This document shows positions 9,816 through 17,097 of a stretch of DNA of 64,000 nt, in pieces. The DNA comes from Siderastrea siderea (taxonomy: Eukaryota; Cnidaria; Anthozoa; Scleractinia; Rhizangiidae). The stretch spans positions 2,232,001 through 2,296,000 of the forward strand of contig OZ034976.1 in the NCBI GenBank assembly GCA_964030785.1, written 5' to 3'. Below the pieces are notes generated by a model, which worked only from the letters and a program-made list of their open reading frames with translations, made no database searches and was not told the origin of the DNA. The stretch's first letter is position 1. Every line of letters begins with the position of its first letter. Position numbers and translations under genes: made by a program.

Positions 9816-10073
9816 ATGAGTTCAAGCGACCACGGACACCCCCGCCAGCACCGCCCCCATCTCCCGATGCCTCCCGAAAGCTGCCAATGCGGTCACCGAT
9901 GCCCCACGACCTCCCCACAAAGCGACAACGACGACGATGAGGTCGATGTGGAATTGACAAAGCTCCTGGCCATGCGAGCGGGCCGCCAAAGCCAGGTACC
10001 GGGCCAGACATCCCGACCGAATAGCCGAGCAGAAACGACGGTATCGGGAGAAGCATCGGGCCCAACGTCTTGA
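9816..10073 (+). CDS. Overlapping small ORF (His/Pro-rich, acidic)
   Basis: 85-aa frame starting at the ATG at 9816, just after the previous stop. It is His/Pro/Ser-rich with an acidic SDNDDDEVDVEL segment. All three plus-strand frames are open in parts of 9816-10073, and the neighbouring frame becomes the long basic/acidic protein ending at 10611. The biologically used frame may be reached by splicing or by a frameshift; the ORF by itself is only weakly supported. Confidence 0.3.
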   Translation: MSSSDHGHPRQHRPHLPMPPESCQCGHRCPTTSPQSDNDDDEVDVELTKLLAMRAGRQSQVPGQTSRPNSRAETTVSGEASGPTS

Positions 10074-10611
10074 GGCCCTGAGACGGTACTATGAGACCCG
10101 TGAAGAACGACTCCGGGCCTATCAAAGACAACGTCGTCGATCGGAAGCAGGTCAGCAGTGGAACGAACAATTTCGAGGGAGGAAGCGTGAGGCCGCCGCT
10201 GCAATCTTAGCGAGACAAAGAGGGCCCATGGAACGACAGAGAACGTCAGAGAAAATCAAAGCGTTAGGGCCGCTGAAACTAACGGTGATGTTGGAGGATT
10301 TTATGCAGGACTTTTGTAACTCCCTCTCGCCCACCCCTGAGGACTCTATGGACCAACCTGGTGCCATAACTATAACGGACATGGATTCAGGGGTCCTTCA
10401 TCCCCTGGATCATTCTGTATGCAACGAATCGTCCCTTTCTTCCTGTGACATGTGGAACGATGGGAAGGGATTTTTGGACAACCTGCTAGAGGAGCTCGGT
10501 GACTTGCCGTCGTCGTCGTCGTCGTCGTCGTTGGACGACTCTTTGTTGGACTTATTAAGTGACATGTTGTGGGAGGATCGTTCGTTTGATTTGGACCAAT
10601 TTGTCAGTTAA
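9958..10611 (+). CDS. Basic-then-acidic regulatory-type protein, start unresolved
   Basis: An open frame from after the stop at 9955-9957 to a stop at 10611. The only in-frame ATG is late, at 10228. The N-terminal half is extremely Arg/Lys-rich with repeating RYRxxHPDR-like units. The C-terminal half is acidic and ends with a Ser run encoded by (CGT)n at 10508-10531 and DDSLLDLLSDMLWEDRSFDLDQF, which looks like a transactivation segment. By composition it could be a DNA-binding transcriptional activator, but I recognise no family. The basic half probably joins an upstream exon or frame from the 9529-9957 region. It is transcribed away from the polymerase and convergent with the PLA2 gene. Confidence 0.5.
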   Translation, partial: QSSWPCERAAKARYRARHPDRIAEQKRRYREKHRAQRLEALRRYYETREERLRAYQRQRRRSEAGQQWNEQFRGRKREAAAAILARQRGPMERQRTSEKIKALGPLKLTVMLEDFMQDFCNSLSPTPEDSMDQPGAITITDMDSGVLHPLDHSVCNESSLSSCDMWNDGKGFLDNLLEELGDLPSSSSSSSLDDSLLDLLSDMLWEDRSFDLDQFVS

Positions 10612-10786
10612 AAAAAAGACGGTGCTTTGACATTTTCCACTTTGTTTCGTAAAAAAGGATGTGCTCGATTTTACCTCTTTCACTACATCCTGTTTTCAGA
10701 CTGCAGAACATTCATGAACCAATGAGACATTTTTTCATTTCTTTTATTTATTACTCAACATGTAACTGTTGGGGGTGTCATTAAAT
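10612..10786. terminator. Convergent 3' region with poly(A) signals
   Basis: The space between the plus-strand accessory gene and the minus-strand PLA2 gene. On the minus strand AATAAATAAA occurs at about 10742-10751. On the plus strand ATTAAA occurs near 10780. These are consistent with polyadenylation of both transcription units. Confidence 0.45.
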
Positions 10787-11143
10787 TTACAATTTTAAAC
10801 GTTTCTTGGTTTGCATGATTTTTTTGACCACACGTTCCGTCTTGGTTTTCTTGCCGGGTAATCGATAAATGGCTTGGATCATCTTAGTATCGGCTTTCCA
10901 TTTATCTTGCAAATTCTTGGCACGGCTGTAATCAATGTCGTGTTGTTTAGCAATCTGGTCCAAGCGATTGATACCGGGATCCCCACGTTTCAGACGTTTG
11001 GCCAAATGCGTGCCAGGGCCCATGTACTGATAACCAGGCCAATGAAATTCCTTTCCCGTTTTCGCGATCCATTTTTGTACATCCAAGGCCCCTCCTCGTT
11101 GGGTGCGTTTCCGTTTGATACCCCTTCTCCTCTTGGTGGGCAT
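10787..11143 (-). CDS. Parvovirus-type phospholipase A2 virion protein
   Basis: 118-aa protein starting at the ATG at 11143; the longer frame uses a GTG. The N-terminus is strongly basic (KRRRGIKRKRTQ) and followed by a Gly-Gly-Ala site. The core has the calcium-loop motif YMGPGT (40-45) and the catalytic HD pair with downstream Tyr (QHDIDY, 67-72), the signature of the PLA2 domain of parvovirus VP1. In parvoviruses this activity opens endosomal membranes during entry. Similar domains occur in some adintoviruses. It lies at the 3' end of the minus-strand gene array, 4 nt after the preceding gene's stop. The catalytic residues look intact. Confidence 0.85.
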   Translation of the reverse strand: MPTKRRRGIKRKRTQRGGALDVQKWIAKTGKEFHWPGYQYMGPGTHLAKRLKRGDPGINRLDQIAKQHDIDYSRAKNLQDKWKADTKMIQAIYRLPGKKTKTERVVKKIMQTKKRLKL

Positions 11144-11147
11144 CTTT

Positions 11148-11665
11148 TTAGTCACTGTCGTAATCCAATCGACGTCGTAACTTTTTGCCTTGGTACCAAT
11201 CTTCCCAACCGGGTAAGGGTTTCAATCGTTCCACTTCACGAGCGGGTGCTTTGCCTTTGCCTTTGCCTTTCGTGAAACCACTTTCGGCTAAATGTTTTTC
11301 CCAAGTCTTGCGACGTTCTCGCACGGCTTCTAAACGCGACCGGATATCCCCTCGACTGGTGGATGGGCTCCCTTTCTTGACAATCTTACCGGTGGTGGCT
11401 GCTCCTTTGCCTTTCTTGGTTGCAGGGGTAATGGAGGGGTAATGGAGGGACGAATGCGTTTGGTTAACTTGGTTAATTCTTGACTCAACGGTTTGGTTTG
11501 AGCATTGACCAGGGCTGGGGGCAATTGGGGGTTGGCTAACAACACATGTTTTTTGGCGGCTAACGTAGCGGCTTTGTTTAACAAGGCATTTTCGGTGAGT
11601 TCTCCTTTGTAATATTGAATGAGTTGCTCCAAGTCCTGGTGGGGAATCATGTACACCTCGTCCAT
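11148..11665 (-). pseudogene. Lys-rich putative virion protein, split by a short tandem duplication
   Basis: The first part (ATG at 11665) runs in one frame to a stop at 11330. A Lys/Gly-rich continuation lies in another frame and ends at a stop at 11148-11150, including KGKGKGK and PGWEDWYQG. The frames switch at an 11-bp tandem duplication (GTAATGGAGGG twice) around 11427-11450. I infer a single gene of roughly 170 codons broken by this duplication. The protein begins MDEVYMIPHQDLEQ, becomes increasingly basic, and has no recognised domain. Its place among capsid genes suggests a minor virion or DNA-binding protein. Confidence 0.6.
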
Positions 11666-11674
11666 GGTGGTTGA

Positions 11675-12061
11675 CTACAGTCGGGGCAAAGTGGCACGAC
11701 AGCTCTCACAAAGACGGGACTTTAAGATATGTTGGTACTCTCGATACAACAGGTGATATTTATGCTTCCGTTTGATGGCATCCCGCGTCTCTTTATAGCC
11801 TTGACGGGTATTGCGTTTGAAACCTTGCCACCAACCCCCACCTCGTTGTCGGTAATGTTGTACATTGTCGGTAATGCCTTTCAAGGCTTGACCGCCTAAT
11901 TTGCCTAAAGCGAGTCCAAACCCAGGCGCTGGACCTGATAGAAACATACTCATGCCATGCGCTATTTTATCCACCAAACGGGGTTTGCGACGAATTAAAG
12001 CCCCTCCTCCTTGACGTCGTTTCCTTTTTCTACGTCGTCGTCGTCTTCGTTGGACGGCCAT
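11675..12061 (-). CDS. Arg-rich small virion/core protein candidate
   Basis: 128 aa, starting with an Arg/Lys-rich segment followed by QGGGAL, which resembles an adenain-type Gly-Gly cleavage site. A hydrophobic, Gly-rich amphipathic segment follows (GPAPGFGLALGKLGGQAL), then a basic helical C-terminus with CESC. It is encoded between the two-TM protein and the Lys-rich gene, with only a few bases between frames. By composition it could be a precursor core or membrane-active protein. The family is not recognised. Confidence 0.6.
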   Translation of the reverse strand: MAVQRRRRRRRKRKRRQGGGALIRRKPRLVDKIAHGMSMFLSGPAPGFGLALGKLGGQALKGITDNVQHYRQRGGGWWQGFKRNTRQGYKETRDAIKRKHKYHLLYREYQHILKSRLCESCRATLPRL

Positions 12062-12065
12062 GGTT

Positions 12066-12668
12066 CTAAGAGTGTGGGACTGGGAGGGAGCGGCTTTTTT
12101 CTATCCAATAGTCTTTGGGTCTCAAGGGACGAGGACATCCGTCCACATAGCATAGGGCTTCCACGGGTTGGTACACAAAATGACGATGGTAATCTTGCAC
12201 ACATCGTTTAGGTAACGGAGGGGTGAAATCCACAATGGTATCATCCAAGGTTTGCATCTTGATTAAAAACCTTTCCAGATCCTCCAAGGGAACACCACGG
12301 ACATAGGTTTTCAATTCGGTCAAGGCTTTAGCATAGGTGGTAAACGCAAACCGACTCATGGTCACTTTAAATCGGTATTGTTTAAAATCATTCCATCGTT
12401 TGACCACCGTACCCACCGCCGCCAAACACGCCACCAACGTACTGTTTTCCAAAAGGGGTCCAGCAATCATGCCTGCGGCCATCAGAAGTAACGCCATGCC
12501 ATTGAACAAGGCATTGATACACTTGAAATGATTCAACATTTTTCGATAACACCACCATTGTTGATGGTAAAAGGCATACAAGGAATCCATACGTTGTAAC
12601 AATTCCGGGGGGAATTGAAGGCCATGATGTTTCGATCCATTCAATAACGACACGACGGTTTTCATCAC
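12066..12668 (-). CDS. Two-transmembrane-segment protein
   Basis: 200-aa protein with two adjacent hydrophobic segments at about residues 52-71 (NALFNGMALLLMAAGMIAGP) and 77-88 (TLVACLAAVGTV). They are flanked by a helical N-terminus rich in aromatic residues and a long cytosolic-type C-terminus. The start ATG overlaps the stop of the Gly/Arg-rich gene (TGATG). A minus-strand TATA-like TTATAAAC lies near 12714-12722. Function is unknown; it could be an internal-membrane or host-membrane protein. I recognise no family. Confidence 0.6.
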   Translation of the reverse strand: MMKTVVSLLNGSKHHGLQFPPELLQRMDSLYAFYHQQWWCYRKMLNHFKCINALFNGMALLLMAAGMIAGPLLENSTLVACLAAVGTVVKRWNDFKQYRFKVTMSRFAFTTYAKALTELKTYVRGVPLEDLERFLIKMQTLDDTIVDFTPPLPKRCVQDYHRHFVYQPVEALCYVDGCPRPLRPKDYWIEKSRSLPVPHS

Positions 12669-13255
12669 GGCGAAATCCGGGACGAAGACGTTTGCACGCT
12701 CGGTGCTCCTCCCTGTTTATAACTGGTCACAATGCTATTGGTCATGGTGACAGTGGAAATGTCTCGACCTTGTGCTAATTGTTCTTGATCTTGTAACATC
12801 ATCCGTAAACGTCGTTGTAAATCCGCTTGACGTAAGGTACGAGGCTGTCTGCCAGGACTCCAAGATCCTCGAGAGGTGGAGGCAGGTGAAGTGGGGGTTC
12901 GTCGTCCACGTCGTCCACCACGACGGCCACCGCCACCACCACCACCACCACCAGCACCACCAGCACCACCAGCACCAGCACCGCCACGTCCACCACCAGC
13001 ACCACCAGCACCACCAGCACCACCACGTCCACCGCCTCTAGTCCTGGGACCACGACGTCCCCCACGTCCACCACGTCCACTACCATTACCATCACCCCCA
13101 GCACCCGCTGCTGTTCGAGCACCCGCTGCCAAGGGTACGCTAAGATGACTCGCAGGGGTTCGAGCACCAGAAGACTCCGGGCTGGTCTGTATACTACGGT
13201 ATGATTGACTTCCTGGACTTCCTACCCCGGCTGGGGAAGAGGCCTGTACAGGCAT
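12665..13255 (-). CDS. Gly/Arg-rich low-complexity protein
   Basis: 196-aa frame with Ser/Pro-rich N-terminus, about 75 residues of GGAGGAGG, GRGG and poly-Gly, a GRRGGRRGRR block and a helical C-terminus (LRQADLQRRLRMMLQDQEQL). The DNA is a GGT/GGC trinucleotide tract at about 12915-13080. The upstream frame is continuous with an acidic peptide-coding stretch (13277-13479), separated by a stop at 13277-13279. The original gene may therefore start at the ATG at 13479. RGG-like composition suggests nucleic-acid binding. Low complexity limits confidence. Confidence 0.5.
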   Translation of the reverse strand: MPVQASSPAGVGSPGSQSYRSIQTSPESSGARTPASHLSVPLAAGARTAAGAGGDGNGSGRGGRGGRRGPRTRGGGRGGAGGAGGAGGGRGGAGAGGAGGAGGGGGGGGGRRGGRRGRRTPTSPASTSRGSWSPGRQPRTLRQADLQRRLRMMLQDQEQLAQGRDISTVTMTNSIVTSYKQGGAPSVQTSSSRISP

Positions 13256-13276
13256 TCCGAGGGCTGGGAGGTCAGG

Positions 13277-13479
13277 CTACGATTCGATATATCTGGTGAG
13301 AGCATCATAATCACCAGCATCCTCTATTTGTTCGAAGGCTTGGTCAATGATGGATTGGTCCCCCGTAACCAAAATTTCTTGGATGGTCCCTGGGGACACT
13401 TGATTGGTCGTGGTCGCCCCAACACCGGCGGGGCCACGGTATCGTACGCTTGCGGAGGTTGACGGTCATCATCGGCCAT
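13277..13479 (-). pseudogene. Broken N-terminal part of the Gly/Arg-rich gene or a separate small acidic gene
   Basis: An ATG at 13479 follows a minus-strand TATA box (CTATAAAGG, about 13516-13524) by about 40 nt and opens MADDDRQPPQAYDTVAP. A frame switch near 13420 leads to an acidic, helical stretch (QEILVTGDQSIIDQAFEQIE) that stays open to a TAG at 13277-13279. This second frame is the frame of the downstream Gly/Arg-rich ORF. One frameshift plus one stop would explain the arrangement; two separate genes are the alternative. Confidence 0.4.
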
Positions 13480-13523
13480 GCTCGCTCTCTTTTTTCCTGT
13501 TCAAAAGGGGTGTCGTGCCCCCT

Positions 13524-14177
13524 TTATAGACGTTTTTGATAGGTGCGAGTCCATCCTTCGTCTTTTAACAGGTGACTCAACAAACGTTGTTGATCGGAGG
13601 AGGCGGGGTGTAAATCCAACACCAAATACCCATACGGTCGTGTAGTGGCCTGATGAAACGTCTCCAACGTGTCTTTCCAGGTGGTAGGAAACGATTGAAG
13701 CAACACATTGCGTACCCCTAATTGATCTCGGGGGTTCTTGAACGCCACAATGTAATGGGCATTGCGGGAAATACTTTTGGCATATCGACCCACGGGAAAC
13801 ATGTCTTGGCACAAGTACAACACGGTCACCCCTTGATGATGCGAATGTTTGGTGAATAAATCCAACACGCGTTTATCGTGACTCCCTTCACCCATTAAAT
13901 CATCCAAGACGAGGATCCCATGTCCTTGAGGAAACCATTGGACCAACGCATCATGATCGGGAATGCCTTCGTGAAACACCACCCCTTGATCTTGCATGCC
14001 TCGAAATCGATCTTGCCAGGCGCCATAACAATAATGCATTTGGGTCGGTGGGGTTTCAAACAAGCCCGAGTTCTCCAACAAGAGTTTTTCCGTAAACACG
14101 GTTTTCCCACATCCCGAAGGACCCACGGCCAAAATACTGGAGGGGGTATGAAAACGAAACGGTGGACCCGTTTGCAT
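13524..14177 (-). CDS. A32/FtsK-type genome-packaging ATPase
   Basis: 217-aa ATPase expected to pump the viral genome into capsids. Walker A is GPSGCGKT (19-26) and Walker B is ILVLDD (88-93). A further conserved stretch, SRNAHYIVAFKNPRDQ, carries the polar residues typical of the sensor region in Polinton packaging ATPases. The ATG at 14177 lies just downstream of the tRNA-like gene. The frame is intact and of the usual length for this family. It ends where the TATA box of the next gene begins. Confidence 0.92.
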   Translation of the reverse strand: MQTGPPFRFHTPSSILAVGPSGCGKTVFTEKLLLENSGLFETPPTQMHYCYGAWQDRFRGMQDQGVVFHEGIPDHDALVQWFPQGHGILVLDDLMGEGSHDKRVLDLFTKHSHHQGVTVLYLCQDMFPVGRYAKSISRNAHYIVAFKNPRDQLGVRNVLLQSFPTTWKDTLETFHQATTRPYGYLVLDLHPASSDQQRLLSHLLKDEGWTRTYQKRL

Positions 14178-14217
14178 GATGAGGACTAATACCCTTAAAA
14201 AAAGGCACCTTTTTATT

Positions 14218-14298
14218 GGAGTCGGTGGGACTCGAACCCACGCACGACCTCCTATTTTTTCGGGGATCCAAAGGCTCTACCGACTGAGCTACGACTCC
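14218..14298 (-). tRNA. tRNA or tRNA-like Pol III gene, isotype unresolved
   Basis: Read on the minus strand, an 81-nt segment has a perfect 7-bp acceptor stem (GGAGTCG / CGACTCC), a D arm (GCTC-AGTCGGTA-GAGC) and a T arm (GTGGG-TTCGAGT-CCCAC). Internal A-box and B-box promoter sequences match consensus. A T7 run follows about 14-20 nt downstream (near 14198-14204), as in a Pol III terminator. The anticodon region is about 9 nt longer than standard, and no clean 5-bp anticodon stem is visible. It may contain a short intron, be damaged, or be a tRNA-derived RNA. It lies between the packaging ATPase and protease genes. Confidence 0.75.
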
Positions 14299-14330
14299 GA
14301 CACACCATATGTTTTTCCAACATGTTTTAT

Positions 14331-14870
14331 TTAACAATTACATTGATGATACGGGTGACAACTGATTTGATACCATCTCGCTTCTTGACCTACAATGAGT
14401 TGTTGAAGGCGTTGACCGGCCTGATGGTCATTGCTTACATAATCATGATCAGAAAACTCATTTAAAAACTCTTGCAAGGTCCGTCCACGGGCTTTGGCTT
14501 TCAAGTACAACAAGGCGTTATCACCACAACTCTTGCTTGAAATGGCTTGGAGGGACTTGCCATTGGTCACCACATACTTCCAATGTTTCACGATCCAATC
14601 TCGTAACGGGGTGGCTTGCACGTACGTGTCTAATGGCAAGGCATAACTATCGAGGACTTCACACACATTTCCATCCGTCCACACCGCTAACCAATGTTGT
14701 CCGGGTTGATCGTGCGGGTCCGTATTCACAATGTAGCCTTGCGAAGTGGTCTTGCGAGGACTCTTGGGTAAACGATCACAGGCCACCGTTCCGTAAAAGA
14801 CAGGTTTCAATTGGGGGTCGTCTCGGGCTAAATAATCCAATTGCACATTATTCAAGGCCACATGTTCCAT
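14331..14870 (-). CDS. Adenain-like cysteine protease
   Basis: 179-aa maturation protease of the adenovirus-protease fold, expected to cleave capsid and core precursors at Gly-Gly sites. Catalytic residues in family order are His59 (GQHWLAVW), Asp74 (EVLDSY), the oxyanion Gln108 and nucleophile Cys115 (SKSCGDNAL). I place the start at the ATG at 14870 (MEHVALNNVQLDYL), because the longer frame upstream overlaps the true C-terminal coding stretch of the capsid gene in another frame. That stretch ends at 14875. The gene is intact and ends before the tRNA-like gene. Confidence 0.9.
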   Translation of the reverse strand: MEHVALNNVQLDYLARDDPQLKPVFYGTVACDRLPKSPRKTTSQGYIVNTDPHDQPGQHWLAVWTDGNVCEVLDSYALPLDTYVQATPLRDWIVKHWKYVVTNGKSLQAISSKSCGDNALLYLKAKARGRTLQEFLNEFSDHDYVSNDHQAGQRLQQLIVGQEARWYQISCHPYHQCNC

Positions 14871-14874
14871 TTCT

Positions 14875-16277
14875 TCAGTGTTGGTAAATGTTATACAACA
14901 CGGCTCCGTTCTTGTCAATCTCCAGCAAGTTCTCAAATTCCCCATACACGAGTACGGTTATATTGGTACCAGGTGCGGCTCCAAATTCCAAGACGAGTTG
15001 TAAATCTCCCGTTTGCTTGGGGTTGAGGGTTTGACTGTCAGCACATCCATTGGCTACATAATGTCAAACATGTACAAGGTACAATTTTTCCCTTGGCCCC
15101 AATCTCCTAGTTCCACCATATTGCCTTTCTTTTTACACCAAGCGCCACTGGCTTGCAGAAAACGGAAGTAGCCTAGATTATCTCGGCTGCCATTGTTGCG
15201 CACTAACTGCAGGGTTTCATAAGGGTATTCTTCTCCTTTGACAATCTGTTTAATGGAAGTCAGACCAAATTTCTGGAAGCAGAAAGGATCTCGGGTCACA
15301 TCTCCATTGAAGGCTCGGCTGTCCAACAACCCCACAATCAATCGGTCAGGTATTCTGTTTTGAAACAGGTTGGGGATATCAAAGCGGGCCAGGTTGCCTT
15401 GCATGCTGAAGGTCTGGATTTCACTGCGGACGGTCGGGTAGGAGGCGATTTTTTCTTCATTGTGTCTTTGGGAAGACAAACTCATGTAGATGGCGTCATT
15501 CAAACGCAGTTGACATAGATGAAACTGTAGTTTCACATCGCCTTCCATCAATCGGCCTGCCAGAGCCACTCCATTCAAAAACAAGTTCTGGCCATTGAAA
15601 TGAAATTTCATCTTGATTTCTATGCCTGGCACCAACAGTTTGCCGGTGTGAAACACTTCCAAGTGCGGGGTAAACACTAGACTGTGGGTGAGGCCTCCAG
15701 CATACTTCCCCACTTCAGCTACCATGGCGGCCAAGGCCCCTTTGTGATTGGCACTGAGAGCGTTATAGGCGGCATCAGGTGTGCCATAGTCTGTGTTGGT
15801 GGCGGTCCATTGGGGTGGGGAATCCACTTGATTGAACCAGCCTTGGGGTCCTAACACGGTCTTGCCATCTTCTCGGTCATAATTCAGCAAGGTTTCTAGG
15901 TAAGCTTTGTAATGATAGGTGTCGGATTGAGGACTGATCGACGTGCCATTCAACTGCAAGTCAATTTGTTTGATGATGGAATGGGCTAAATTATTGACGG
16001 GCCACGATTTCTGATTGGCCACCAAGTCATCGTTCGTACTTTTCTGCAATCTCAATTCCATGGTAAAGTAACTGCGTCCCAAATCCACAAAGTCGTCCAA
16101 CCCTGGCACAATGAATTCCATGGGATTGATGCCTGTGGTCGTGGGTTGAATGGTGACCATGCGATAGGCATTGATGCTAATGTCGGTCGGTGGCACCTTG
16201 AAAATCCGTAACGCAGGGTTCACGGTCCCTTCGGAACGCGCGTGAGCCGGTGCGGTTTGCGTACTCACGTCAGGCAT
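14875..16277 (-). pseudogene. Major capsid protein, double jelly-roll, frameshifted near C-terminus
   Basis: Hexon-like capsid protein of Polintons and adintoviruses. Characteristic stretches include IIKQIDLQLNGTSISPQSDT followed by YHYKAYLETLLNY, and the LVFTPHLEVFHTGKLLVPG region. I start it at the ATG at 16277 (MPDVSTQ). That is two bases after the preceding gene's stop, and the 15 upstream codons come from the Arg-repeat end of that gene. The main frame stops at about 15054. A further stretch of about 60 codons in the next frame (with GDLQLVLEFGAAPGTNITVL) reaches a stop at 14875-14877 and has the look of the capsid C-terminus, so I infer a single-base frameshift near 15055-15070. A TATA box (GCTATAAAAACC) lies near 16330-16341. 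Confidence 0.9.
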
Positions 16278-16279
16278 GT

Positions 16280-16519
16280 TTAACGTCGTCGTCGTCGTCG
16301 TCGTCGAGTGGTGGTACCCCATCGTCGTGAGGGGTTTTTATAGCGTCGTCGTCGTGCTAAGCGTTGTCTCAAATCAAACCCGGGTACTCTCATCACCTCG
16401 GGACTCAACCATCCACCACGTTGTCGTCGCATGAGTTTCCAAAAAGGATACAGTCCTCCCCATTGAGACAAACCTCGATCACTACGAATCCGTCGAGGTC
16501 GTGAATGCACGGGTTCCAT
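16280..16519 (-). CDS. Small Arg-rich core protein candidate
   Basis: 79 aa from the ATG at 16519, one base after the stop of the previous gene. It ends in an Arg run encoded by the (CGT)n tract at 16283-16305. A Gly-Gly-Trp site (RRQRGGWLSPEV) could be a protease cleavage point. The stop is two bases before the capsid start. Size, charge and position resemble small virion DNA-condensing proteins of adenovirus-like viruses; this is an inference. Confidence 0.6.
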   Translation of the reverse strand: MEPVHSRPRRIRSDRGLSQWGGLYPFWKLMRRQRGGWLSPEVMRVPGFDLRQRLARRRRYKNPSRRWGTTTRRRRRRRR

Positions 16520-16520
16520 T

Positions 16521-16799
16521 TCACACTCCAAAACTAACTCGCGCACGTTTGGTTTGTTTGGGAAACAAAGCACTGGCCACACGCACGGCTTCTTTCACGT
16601 TCTTATGGCTCAAGGCTTTCTTGGCTTGTTTGGTGATTTCTTTTTTGATGACGTCTTCGGATTTACGTTTGACACCTCGTGTTAACCCTGCATTCAATCC
16701 TCTCTTTATATTACTAGGCAGGACCTCCCTCATCAGGTCGTTGCCGTATTGATCATACCACTCGTCTGTCCGAAATCGTGTCAAACTTCCCCCTAGCAT
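16521..16799 (-). CDS. Lys/Arg-rich small virion protein candidate
   Basis: 92 aa starting at MLGGSLTRF (ATG at 16799). A TATA box on the minus strand (GGTATAAAAAG) lies at about 16853-16863. The central and C-terminal parts are Lys-rich helices (DVIKKEITKQAKKALSH) ending KRARVSFGV. The early LGGS could be a protease site. It touches the next gene with a one-base gap. Function is not recognised. Confidence 0.6.
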   Translation of the reverse strand: MLGGSLTRFRTDEWYDQYGNDLMREVLPSNIKRGLNAGLTRGVKRKSEDVIKKEITKQAKKALSHKNVKEAVRVASALFPKQTKRARVSFGV

Positions 16800-16867
16800 G
16801 GTGTCTTCTTTGCTGTTCACCAATGTCTATGCTTCACGTAACCCCCTTTGTCTTTTTATACCCCCTC

Positions 16868-17062
16868 TCATCTGCCTTTCTTTTTCTTCCGAGTGGTCGC
16901 TGCTTCCATGGCTTTTTTGCCACCGTAACCCGCGGCACCACCCACCGCTCCCAACAAGGCGGCTTTCCCCACGGCCATCAAGGCTGGCACGAGAGCGGCC
17001 AGAGGCAAGAGACCGCCTCGTTCCCTTCTTCGTCTCCTTCGACGTACTCTTGTCTTGGGCAT
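16868..17062 (-). CDS. Adenovirus pX/mu-like small core peptide
   Basis: 64 aa with an Arg-rich N-terminus, a Gly-Gly site (RERGGLLPLAALVPALMAVG) and a hydrophobic Ala/Leu/Gly-rich segment of about 25 residues, then a Lys-rich tail. The order basic segment, Gly-Gly cleavage site, hydrophobic tail is the arrangement of the adenovirus core precursor pX, which has counterparts in adintoviruses. A TATA-like CATAAAAGG lies near 17090-17098. It sits between the penton and capsid genes. Confidence 0.7.
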   Translation of the reverse strand: MPKTRVRRRRRRRERGGLLPLAALVPALMAVGKAALLGAVGGAAGYGGKKAMEAATTRKKKKGR

Positions 17063-17097
17063 CTTGTTGCAGTTTTCAAGTCACACGCGTTTTCCTT

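Noticed and set aside
12772..13148. Pro-rich and His-rich ORFs on the plus strand and a Val-rich ORF on the minus strand
   Set aside because: Alternative readings of the GGT/CCA trinucleotide tract inside the Gly/Arg-rich gene.
14871..14945. Protease N-terminal extension starting MGNLRTCW
   Set aside because: This stretch overlaps the capsid C-terminal coding sequence in another frame; the ATG at 14870 follows the capsid stop.
16278..16322. Capsid start at 16322 (MGYHHS plus Thr run)
   Set aside because: The Thr run is the (CGT)n tract read in another frame; the ATG at 16277, two bases after the previous stop, fits the compact gene order.
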